Shown: positions 1 through 6,927 of the stretch, in pieces | Layout: each line of letters begins with the position of its first letter | Position numbering within the stretch: position 1 is the first letter of the stretch | Assembly: GCF_026627255.1 (NCBI RefSeq) | Contig: NZ_JAPNLM010000022.1 | Coordinates: 62,001 to 126,000 of the forward strand | DNA from: Streptomyces antarcticus | GTDB lineage: Bacteria > Actinomycetota > Actinomycetes > Streptomycetales > Streptomycetaceae | DNA length: 64,000 nt | Direction of reading: 5' to 3' | Made by a program: the position numbers and the translations under genes | The notes under the pieces: model-generated | Databases searched by the model: none | What the model saw: the letters and a program-made list of their open reading frames with translations, nothing else | What the model was told of the DNA's origin: nothing

Positions 1-2
1 CA

Positions 3-92
3 TGCTTCAACAGAGTGCCGGGTCGGTGCGCGAGGAATGCGGCGCAGCGCGCCCTGGCAGCCCTACGCCACGAAGGGGCGGACACCACATGA
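3..92 (+). CDS. 3' end of an upstream gene (partial)
   Basis: An open frame enters from the left edge and ends ...ALAALRHEGADTT with a TGA whose first two bases lie in the ATG of the methyltransferase (ATGA overlap). Such overlaps usually mean translational coupling inside an operon. About 29 residues are visible, rich in Ala and Arg, with no diagnostic motif, so the product cannot be named. A prenyltransferase or other terpene-pathway protein would fit the context, but that is only a guess. Confidence 0.5.
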   Translation, partial: CFNRVPGRCARNAAQRALAALRHEGADTT

Positions 93-997
93 GCGTTTCA
101 CCATTCGTATCGTCCTTAGGCGGCGGTCAGTTCGTGAGCGATGACGACAAGGTGCGGCTGTACTACAGCCGCAAGACCCAGGACATCCTGTACAAGTACG
201 GTCCGGGTCCGCGCGTGCACTTCCACGTAGGGCTGTTCGCGGACGGCGCCCATCCGTACACCACCGTGGCCCAAGGCGCCCTCAAGCAGCGCATAGTCGA
301 GTCGCAGGAGGCGATAGTCGAGCACGCCGCCCGCTCCTGGGGCGCGTACGAGAAGCCGCCCCGCCGGCTCCTGGACATCGGCTGCGGCCTCGGCGGCACC
401 TCCCTCTACTGGGCGCAGGAACACGGCACTTCCGTCACCGGCCTCACCGTCGCCGCGGAACACGTGCCGATCGTCACCCGCTTCGCCGCGCAGGCGGGGG
501 TCGGCGACCGCGTCACCCCCGTGCTGAGAGACGTGCACGACCTGGACGATACGCACGCGTACGACGCCGCCTACGCGAACGAGAGCAGCGGCTACACCGA
601 CCGCACCCGGCTCTTCGAAGTCGTCGCCCGGGCGCTCCGGCCCGGCGGGTGGTTCGGCATCCAGGAGCACTTCGTGGTGCGTCCCGAGCCCCGCGGGTTC
701 ATCGACGGCTACTACCGGACGCGGCTCGGGACGCGCGAGGAGTACCTGGCCGCCGCCGGGGCTGCCGGCTTCGAGCTGGAGCAGGACGAGGACGTCACCG
801 ACCGGGTGGCGGAGTTCTGGGTGCAGTCCATGGCGTGGAACACCGCCGAACTCGACCGCCTGCGCGCCGGTGCCCCGCCGTCGACCTGGACGGCGGAGCG
901 GCTGGGGGAGTCGACGATCGTCCACAGCAAGCTGTTCCGGATCTGGCGCGAGCACGCCATGGAGACGCGGCTGCTGCGCTTCCGGATGGGAGGCTGA
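89..997 (+). CDS. SAM-dependent methyltransferase, candidate prenyl-diphosphate C-methyltransferase
   Basis: 302-residue class I methyltransferase. The SAM loop DIGCGLGG is at residues 96-103, followed by ALRPGGWFGIQE at the usual motif III place. The ATG at 89 is chosen because an AAGGGG Shine-Dalgarno lies about 9 bases upstream and the start overlaps the preceding stop. It is 3 bases upstream of a terpene cyclase, so it probably C-methylates an isoprenyl diphosphate before cyclisation, as geranyl-diphosphate methyltransferase does in 2-methylisoborneol synthesis or SodC in sodorifen synthesis. The substrate is inferred from the neighbour only. Codon 10 is TTA (116-118), so translation may depend on the bldA tRNA and be tied to development. 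A non-terpenoid substrate cannot be excluded. Confidence 0.75.
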   Translation: MSVSPFVSSLGGGQFVSDDDKVRLYYSRKTQDILYKYGPGPRVHFHVGLFADGAHPYTTVAQGALKQRIVESQEAIVEHAARSWGAYEKPPRRLLDIGCGLGGTSLYWAQEHGTSVTGLTVAAEHVPIVTRFAAQAGVGDRVTPVLRDVHDLDDTHAYDAAYANESSGYTDRTRLFEVVARALRPGGWFGIQEHFVVRPEPRGFIDGYYRTRLGTREEYLAAAGAAGFELEQDEDVTDRVAEFWVQSMAWNTAELDRLRAGAPPSTWTAERLGESTIVHSKLFRIWREHAMETRLLRFRMGG

Positions 998-1000
998 GGC

Positions 1001-2104
1001 ATGAACGTCACGCAACGCCCCCGCCCGTCCCGCATAGGGTCGGAACTGCCCCCGTTCTACTGCCCCTTGGAGCGCGAACTCATCCACCCCGCGGCCAAGG
1101 AGGTGGAGGCCCGGGCGGTCGGGTGGCTGGACGCGTTCGGCCTCTACCCCGACCCGGTCGAGCGTGCCTGGGGGCTGGCCACGCACAGCGCCGACTTCTC
1201 CTGCCGGATCATTCCCCGGGGCGACGTCGAGGCCGTACTGCTGTTCACCGAGTGGAACTACTGGGCCAACGCGGTCGACGACTGGCAGGACTCCGGGGCC
1301 GCGGACGTGCGGACGGCCGCCGTCACCGACCACGGGGTGCGGCTTCTGCGGACCCTGGAGGACCCCGGAGCGAGCCTGCTGCCGGACGGTCCCGTGACCC
1401 GCGCGCTGGCGGACCTGGTGCGGCGGACGCACGCGATGCTGACCCCGTTCGAGCTCCGCGGATTCGTCGAGGGGACACGGGACTGGCTGCTCGGGGCCGC
1501 CTGGCAGGCGGCGCAGGCCGAGCGCGGGACGATGCCCGGGCTGAACGACTTCGTCGCCATGGGAGGGCTGGCGAACGGCACCCGCTTCTCCCTGACCTGG
1601 TCCGACGTCGCCGGCCGGGTCCGGCTGCCGGCGGACACGCTCTACGCACCGGCCCTGCGGGCCCTGACCGACGCGGCCGGCTTCGTCGTCAGCGCCGACA
1701 ACGACCTGTTCTCGTACGACAAGGACGACCACCTCGAACCCCGGGAGGTGAACCTCGTCAACGTCATCGCCCATCAGGAGCGCTGCCCGCCCGCCGAGGC
1801 GGTCCCGCTCGCCGTGGCCCTGCGCGACCGGGTGATGGCGCTGTTCCTCAGACTGCGGGCCCGGCTCTCGGACGGGGCCGACGACCCCCTCGCCCGGCAC
1901 CTGGAGGCGATGGGCCACTACGTGGCGGGCTGCATCGCCTGGCAGAGCCGGGCACCCCGGTACGCCAGCCCCCGCAACCGCCACGAACTCCCCGACCCCG
2001 GGGCGCGGTTCACGATCCGGTACGCCGACGAGCCCAGCCACGCCGGTACGGAGCCGCCGGCGCTGCCGGCCCTCGCCCGGTGGTGGCGGCAGGAGCACGC
2101 CTGA
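1001..2104 (+). CDS. Class I terpene cyclase
   Basis: 367-residue terpene synthase fold protein. The Asp-rich metal motif is DDWQD (residues 93-97). The second metal motif begins at N234 (NDLFSYDKD), giving N234, S238 and D242 of the NSE/DTE triad. Between them is the helical region typical of bacterial cyclases. The start has a GGAGGC Shine-Dalgarno and lies 3 bases after the methyltransferase stop, so the two are co-transcribed. The N-terminus has PPFYCPLE, resembling the PPLYCPP stretch I recall from 2-methylisoborneol-type synthases, but the long proline-rich leader of those enzymes is absent. It probably cyclises the methylated or unmethylated prenyl diphosphate made upstream. The product is not predictable from sequence alone. 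Confidence 0.85.
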   Translation: MNVTQRPRPSRIGSELPPFYCPLERELIHPAAKEVEARAVGWLDAFGLYPDPVERAWGLATHSADFSCRIIPRGDVEAVLLFTEWNYWANAVDDWQDSGAADVRTAAVTDHGVRLLRTLEDPGASLLPDGPVTRALADLVRRTHAMLTPFELRGFVEGTRDWLLGAAWQAAQAERGTMPGLNDFVAMGGLANGTRFSLTWSDVAGRVRLPADTLYAPALRALTDAAGFVVSADNDLFSYDKDDHLEPREVNLVNVIAHQERCPPAEAVPLAVALRDRVMALFLRLRARLSDGADDPLARHLEAMGHYVAGCIAWQSRAPRYASPRNRHELPDPGARFTIRYADEPSHAGTEPPALPALARWWRQEHA

Positions 2105-2110
2105 GGGACA

Positions 2111-2148
2111 CCGCGGGCCCCGGGCCGGCACCGGCCCGGGGCCCGCGG
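2111..2148. terminator. Bidirectional hairpin between convergent terpene and P450 genes
   Basis: Two perfect 18-base arms (2111-2128 and 2131-2148) are separated by CA. The hairpin lies 7 bases after the cyclase stop and 26 bases from the stop of the convergent P450 gene. It has no T-run, as is usual in Streptomyces. It probably ends both transcripts. Confidence 0.8.
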
Positions 2149-2173
2149 GCCGGTCACCTCCGCGGAGGGCCGG

Positions 2174-3583
2174 TCAGCCCAGGCCGAGCAGGCGGCGCCA
2201 CCAGCCGGCCCGGCGCCGGTGCTGGGCCGGCACGTGGACCGGGTCCGCCGGGGGCCGCGGCGGGACCGGCGCGTGCGCGGGATGACCGGCGGGCCGCTCC
2301 GGGTACGGGTACGGATGGTCGCCCCCCTCCTGGACGGTCCGGGGGGCGAACCGCACCGGCAGGGCCAGCAGGTGACGTGACATCAGAGTGCCGCGCCAGC
2401 GCAGATCACCCGCGGCGACGGCGAGCTGGAGGTCGGGCAGGCGGTCGAGCAGCACCTCGATCCCGGTGTCCGCGATGGCACGGCCGATGTCCTGGCCGGG
2501 GCACTCGTGCGGCCCGCTGCTGAAGGCGAGGTGCGAGCGGTTGCCGTGGACGGAGGCGGCGGGGTCGGGGCGGATCTGCGGGTCGGCGTTGCCCGCGGCC
2601 AGGCCCAGCAGGACCATGTCCCCGGCTTTGACCTGCTGTCCGCCGAGCAGGGTGTCCCCGGTGGCCCAGCGCCCGATGATCGTGTTGATCGGCGGGTCGT
2701 CCCACAGGACCTGCTCGAGCGCGTCCGGCAGCGTCAGATGGCCGCCGGAGAGGCTGGCGCGGAACCGCCGGTCGGTCAGCACGGTCCGCAGGGTGTTGGC
2801 GATCAGGTTGGCGGTGGTCTCGTACGCCGCGATCAGCACCACCCGCAGGTGCATGAGGACTTCGGTGTCGCTCAGGTTCGCGGGGTGATCCAGCAGCCAG
2901 GAAGCGAGGTCGCGGGCGGGCTGGGTCTTCCGCTCGGCGACCAGCTGCTCCAGGGTGGCGGTCACGTAGCGGTCGCTCTCCAGGGCCGTCTCGGTTCCCT
3001 GGAGCATGTCGCGCGCCGCGTTGACCAGCCGGGGCCCGTGCTCGTCGGGCGCTCCGACGAGCTGGGTCATCACCAGCATGGGGAGCTGGTCGGAGAAGGC
3101 GGACACCAGGTCGGCGTGCCCGTCGGCGGCGATCCGGTCGACGAGCTGGTTGGCGAACCGGGTCACGTAGCGGCGGATGCCGCGCTTGTCGAAGCGCTGG
3201 AGGGACTCCACGACGGCCCCGCGCAGCCGCTCGTGGACCGGACCGTCGGTGAAGTTGCACACCGGCACCCAGGTGACCATGGGACCCAGCGGCGTGTGGG
3301 CGGGTACCCGGCCCTCCTTCAGGTCGCGCCAGACCCGCGGGTCGCGGGCGAACCTCGAGGGGGTGCGGGCCACGTCCAGGTTCTCGCGGTGGCCGAGGAC
3401 CAGCCAGGCCGGGAGGTCCCCGCTGACCAGGACGGGGGCCACCGGGCCGTGCTCGGCCCGCAGCCTCTCGTACAGGCCCATCGGATCGGCCTCCGCCTCC
3501 GGCCCGTGCAGCCGGTGCAGACCGCCCGCTGCCGCCGGGGCGTGGGCCGGGCACTGGGGCGGGGGGACGGGGTTGGTGCTCAC
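2174..3583 (-). CDS. Cytochrome P450, CYP157-like, lacking the ExxR motif (conservon-linked)
   Basis: 469-residue P450. The heme loop is FSSGPHECPG, with ligand C361. The I-helix reads AAYETT (253-257 region) and the C-helix DGPVHERLRG. The K-helix position expected to read ExxR instead reads EQVLW (290-294), so the Arg is missing. This substitution is known from the CYP156/CYP157 families, whose genes sit in conservons. The GTG start overlaps the cvnD stop as GTGA, so translation is coupled. A Pro-rich, basic C-terminal tail of about 60 residues ends in RRAGWWRRLLGLG, possibly a membrane or partner contact. It is convergent with the terpene cyclase; oxidation of that terpene is possible but unproven. 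Confidence 0.9.
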   Translation of the reverse strand: MSTNPVPPPQCPAHAPAAAGGLHRLHGPEAEADPMGLYERLRAEHGPVAPVLVSGDLPAWLVLGHRENLDVARTPSRFARDPRVWRDLKEGRVPAHTPLGPMVTWVPVCNFTDGPVHERLRGAVVESLQRFDKRGIRRYVTRFANQLVDRIAADGHADLVSAFSDQLPMLVMTQLVGAPDEHGPRLVNAARDMLQGTETALESDRYVTATLEQLVAERKTQPARDLASWLLDHPANLSDTEVLMHLRVVLIAAYETTANLIANTLRTVLTDRRFRASLSGGHLTLPDALEQVLWDDPPINTIIGRWATGDTLLGGQQVKAGDMVLLGLAAGNADPQIRPDPAASVHGNRSHLAFSSGPHECPGQDIGRAIADTGIEVLLDRLPDLQLAVAAGDLRWRGTLMSRHLLALPVRFAPRTVQEGGDHPYPYPERPAGHPAHAPVPPRPPADPVHVPAQHRRRAGWWRRLLGLG

Positions 3584-4200
3584 ATTGCCTCCGGGGTTGC
3601 TGCCTGGGAGTGCAGGTAGCGCATGAGGGTCAGCAGGACGTCGCGGGACGAGTCCCGTCGCCTGGCGTCGCAGACGAGGATCGGGACCGCGGCGGGGAGG
3701 TCGAGGGCCTGGCGCAGCTCCTCGATCGGGTGGTCGGGGGTGTCGGGGAAGGAGTTGACGGCCACGACGAAGGGCACGCCCCGCTCCTCGAGCCGCCCGA
3801 TGACGTCGAAGCTGATCTCGAGCCTGCGGGTGTCGAGGAGCACGACCGCGCCGAGGGCGCCCTCGAACAGGCCGCGCCACAGGAACCAGAAGCGCTCCTG
3901 GCCGGGCGTGCCGAAGAGGTAGAGCACCAGTTCGTCGTTGATGCTGATGCGGCCGAAGTCCATGGCCACGGTCGTCGTGGTCTTGCGTGCCACGCCGCGC
4001 GTGTCGTCCACACCGACGCCCGCCTTCGTCATGGTCTCCTCGGTCGTCAGCGGTTTGATCTCGCTGACCGCACCGACCATGGTCGTCTTGCCGACGCCGA
4101 AGCCGCCCACGACGACGACCTTGACGGCTGCCGCCGCCGACTGGGGGAGTATGTCCTCGCTCCGGGGCCCGGCGGGCGCGTCAGAGCTTCTGTAGTCCAT
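3580..4200 (-). CDS. cvnD: Conservon ATP/GTP-binding protein CvnD
   Basis: 206-residue small Ras-like GTPase of the conservon family. The P-loop GGFGVGKTT is near residues 32-40, the switch II-like motif is FGTPGQERF, and AVNSF stands where NKxD is expected. CvnD proteins act with CvnA, CvnB and CvnC in a membrane-associated complex likened to eukaryotic G-protein systems. The start overlaps the end of cvnC by 20 bases and its stop overlaps the P450 start, so all genes from cvnA to the P450 are one operon. Confidence 0.92.
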   Translation of the reverse strand: MDYRSSDAPAGPRSEDILPQSAAAAVKVVVVGGFGVGKTTMVGAVSEIKPLTTEETMTKAGVGVDDTRGVARKTTTTVAMDFGRISINDELVLYLFGTPGQERFWFLWRGLFEGALGAVVLLDTRRLEISFDVIGRLEERGVPFVVAVNSFPDTPDHPIEELRQALDLPAAVPILVCDARRRDSSRDVLLTLMRYLHSQAATPEAM

Positions 4201-4540
4201 CGATCACTGCCTCGATCAGAGCAAGGTCGGGAAGTTGGGCGGCGGGCACGGGCGGGCGCACGAACACCCGCTTCTCGGTCAGCAGGTCGCTCACCAGCAC
4301 GGTGACCGCGCTCACGGGGAGGCCCGCGTACGCGGAGATCTCGGCCACCGACAGCGGTGCCTGGCACATCCGCAGGATCGCGGCGTGCTCCGGCTGCATC
4401 TCGGGCCGGGCCGCCGCCTTGGCCACGACCAGGGTCACCAGATCGATGCGGGCGGCGGTGGTCGGTCCGCTGCGGCCGCCCGTGATGACGTAGAGCCGTT
4501 CGGGGCTGGCGTCCTCCCAGCTGGGCCGCGGTTGCCTCAC
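4181..4540 (-). CDS. cvnC: Conservon DUF742 protein CvnC
   Basis: 119-residue DUF742 protein. It has a winged-helix-like body (residues about 35-90, ILRMCQAPLSVAEISAYAGLPVSAV...) and a C-terminal FVRPP segment typical of the family. It is thought to bridge the CvnA/CvnB complex and CvnD. Its start overlaps the cvnB stop by 4 bases and its 3' end overlaps cvnD by 20 bases. Confidence 0.92.
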   Translation of the reverse strand: MRQPRPSWEDASPERLYVITGGRSGPTTAARIDLVTLVVAKAAARPEMQPEHAAILRMCQAPLSVAEISAYAGLPVSAVTVLVSDLLTEKRVFVRPPVPAAQLPDLALIEAVIDGLQKL

Positions 4541-4944
4541 GCGAGTTGCCCGTCATGTCGGGGCGGGCTGCTCAGGTGCTCTCCAATCCGGCTCACGAGG
4601 GCCCGCATCTGCGCCCCCATCAGACCGGCGTCGACGCCCTCGTCGGCGAGGACGGCCAGGTAGGAGCCGTCGCCCGCGGCCATGAGGTAGAAGAACCCGC
4701 CGTCCATCTCGATGACGACCAGGCGCATCCGGCCCCTGGAATGGGGCAGTTCCGCGGCCACCGCCCCGGCCAGGCTCTGCAGGCCCGCGCAGGCCGCCGC
4801 CAGGCGGTCGGCCGTGTCCGTCTCCGCTCCGAACTGCGCCACGCACAGGCCGTCGGCGGAGAGCACGATCACGTGCCGCGTCTGCGGCACTCCGGCGGCC
4901 AGGTCCTTGAGCATCCAGTCCATGCTGCTTCGCTGTGTCATCAC
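4537..4944 (-). CDS. cvnB: Conservon roadblock/LC7 protein CvnB
   Basis: 135-residue roadblock/LC7 domain protein (MLKDLAAGVPQTRHVIVLSADGLCVA...). These resemble GTPase-regulating MglB/LC7 proteins and probably modulate CvnD. It starts 3 bases after the stop of cvnA. An alternative Met lies one codon downstream of the first. Confidence 0.92.
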   Translation of the reverse strand: MMTQRSSMDWMLKDLAAGVPQTRHVIVLSADGLCVAQFGAETDTADRLAAACAGLQSLAGAVAAELPHSRGRMRLVVIEMDGGFFYLMAAGDGSYLAVLADEGVDAGLMGAQMRALVSRIGEHLSSPPRHDGQLA

Positions 4945-4947
4945 TGC

Positions 4948-6468
4948 TTACGTCCCTTTGGTCGCTGTGCCCGACGGGTCCTCGCCGCCCTGGCCGGGCA
5001 TCCCGGACAAACCGCTGTGGAAGGCCTCCAGCCACAGGCCGGGGGCCTCGTCCGGCGCGGTCCGCGGCGCCGCGGCGTACGGGATGTCGGGGGTGCTGGC
5101 ACGGTCCTTCCGGCGTCGCTGCGGCAGGCCGCCCGGCGTCCGCTCGCTGACGTGCACGGTCTCTTCCTCGACGGCCGGCCGGGACCTGGCCGCCCCCGCG
5201 GCCGGTGCGCGTACCGCCGGGTGGTCGGCGGGGTGCTCCCGGGGTGCGGGGGCCGCCGCCCTCGGACCCGAGGAGGCACCGATGCCGTGGGCGAGACCGG
5301 TCGCGGCCGAGGTGCTGGTGATCAGGTCCTGCGGCACGATGAGCACCGCCCGGACGCCGCCGTACGCGGAGGAGCGCAGGGCGACCTGGAAGCCGTACGC
5401 CTGCGCCAGCCGGCCGACCACCGCGAGGCCGAGCCGGGGCGTCTCGCCCAGGTCGTTGAGGTCGATGCCGCTCTGGGCCTGGGCGAGCATCTGCTCGGCC
5501 CGCTTGCGGGCCTCCTCGCTCATGTTCACCCCGCCGTCCTCGATCTCCACGGCGATGCCGGACTGGACCTCGACGGCCGTCAGGTGCACCCGGGTGTGCG
5601 GCGGGGAGTAGCGGGTGGCGTTGTCCAGCAGCTCGGCCAGCGCGTGGATCAGCGGCTCCACCACGGGTCCCACGACGGCGACTTCGGAGACCGAGTGGAG
5701 CTCCACCCGCTGATAGTCGATGATCCTCGACATCGCCCCGCGCAGCACGCTGTACAGGGTCACCGCCCTGCTCCACTGACGGCCCGGGCGGGCCCCGCCC
5801 AGCACGGAGATGGAGTCGGCGAGCCGCCCGACGAGCGCGGTGCCGTGGTCCAGGCGCAGCAGGTCGCCGAACACGTCCGGATTCTGGCCGTGCCGGTCCT
5901 CCATCTCCCGCATCTCCTGCGCCTGCTGGTGGACGATCGCCTGCACCCGGCGCGCGATGTTCACGAAGGCCCGCTGCGCCGAGTCGCGCAGGTTCTCCTC
6001 GGCGTCGACCGCGTCGACGACCCGCGCGAGCACGCTCTGCAGGGCCGCTCTGAACTGCGGTGTCAGGGCCGGGTCGTTGCCCCACCGGTTGCCGTACCCG
6101 CCGCGCCCGCCCAGCGAGTTCAGCACCTCCTCGGGGAACTCGCCCGTGCGCAGCCGCTCGATGGCCTCGGGCAGCACCACCTCGGAGAGGTGCACGGTCT
6201 CGGCTTCCTGCCGGGACAGGGCGTGGTGGAGGGCGGCGACCTGGTCGCGCTGCGCCTCCATCGCGCGCCCGCGCCGCAGCGCCTCGCAGAGGGCCACGAC
6301 GGTGCAGGCGGCCCCGATGGCGACCCAGGCGGTCCGGGACGCGCCCGACGAGGTGACGAGGGCACCGGCGAGGGAAGCGACGGCCACGGCCGCGATCGTG
6401 GGCAGCAGCCGGCTTATCCCTGTCTCCGAGCGGGTGGCTTTGCGTCGGAAGTTTTCTCGCGCCATCAA
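4948..6468 (-). CDS. cvnA: Conservon sensor kinase-like membrane protein CvnA
   Basis: 506 residues. Two N-terminal membrane segments (about 19-38 and 45-64) are followed by a helical sensor region. An HATPase domain follows: N-box LAELLDNATRY, G1 VEIEDGGVNMS, G2 region LGLAVVGRLAQAYGFQVALRSS. The C-terminus is long, Pro/Ala-rich and disordered. It is the probable membrane sensor of the conservon and the first gene of the operon cvnA-B-C-D-P450. The signal it senses is unknown. Confidence 0.9.
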   Translation of the reverse strand: MMARENFRRKATRSETGISRLLPTIAAVAVASLAGALVTSSGASRTAWVAIGAACTVVALCEALRRGRAMEAQRDQVAALHHALSRQEAETVHLSEVVLPEAIERLRTGEFPEEVLNSLGGRGGYGNRWGNDPALTPQFRAALQSVLARVVDAVDAEENLRDSAQRAFVNIARRVQAIVHQQAQEMREMEDRHGQNPDVFGDLLRLDHGTALVGRLADSISVLGGARPGRQWSRAVTLYSVLRGAMSRIIDYQRVELHSVSEVAVVGPVVEPLIHALAELLDNATRYSPPHTRVHLTAVEVQSGIAVEIEDGGVNMSEEARKRAEQMLAQAQSGIDLNDLGETPRLGLAVVGRLAQAYGFQVALRSSAYGGVRAVLIVPQDLITSTSAATGLAHGIGASSGPRAAAPAPREHPADHPAVRAPAAGAARSRPAVEEETVHVSERTPGGLPQRRRKDRASTPDIPYAAAPRTAPDEAPGLWLEAFHSGLSGMPGQGGEDPSGTATKGT

Positions 6469-6927
6469 GTTCCTCGAACCGTCGAAAGAGGGGATTCCTA
6501 TGACCGGTGGGCGAGCATAACGGCGTCCAACTCGGGTTTTCCGGACTTTCGTTGGAGTTCATCGGACCGAAGGAACGAATACGGGCCATTGTCGACACAC
6601 GCACGAATTGCGGCCGCTGTACGCACGTGGGTGAGGTCGGAGAAAGCAAAGGCCCGCCGCGTTCCATTCGAACGCAAGAAGCTAATTCGAACGTAATCTT
6701 CGATCAATTCCGGCCGCAAGGCGGCCCCGCCGTCCGGCACGGGATGGTGCGCACCCGCACCGCGGGTGTGCATGCCGGGCCGGGCGGGCGGTTCCGGAGG
6801 GCCGGCAGCATGCCTTTCGAGCAGGTCTTCACCCACGCGTGGAAGCCCTCCCCGGAGGGGGCGGTACGGCCGTGCTCCTCGACGGGCCCGGCCCGGCGGG
6901 CGGCCGCAGGCCGCGCGCCGCCGGGTC
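6469..6927. other. Intergenic region upstream of the conservon
   Basis: About 460 bases without a credible gene. The stretch 6530-6715 is clearly lower in GC than its surroundings and contains two ATTCGAACG repeats (6666-6674 and 6685-6693) 19 bases apart. It probably holds the conservon promoter and operator. The part from 6716 to 6927 is GC-rich spacer downstream of the sensor kinase gene. Confidence 0.6.
6679..6707 (-). promoter_or_regulatory. Candidate promoter of the conservon operon
   Basis: On the minus strand TTGATC (6707-6702), 17 bases, then TAGCTT (6684-6679) resembles a vegetative -35/-10 pair (TTGACN / TANNNT). It overlaps the two ATTCGAACG repeats and lies about 210 bases upstream of the cvnA start. 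This is a prediction by eye. Confidence 0.4.

Noticed and set aside
116..2131. A 671-codon minus-strand open frame opposite the methyltransferase and cyclase.
   Set aside because: Pro/Gly/Arg-rich antisense shadow with no motif; the plus strand carries two clear enzymes with catalytic motifs.
6498..6836. A 112-codon minus-strand frame upstream of cvnA.
   Set aside because: It lies in the low-GC promoter patch, lacks the third-position GC of genes here and has no ribosome site.
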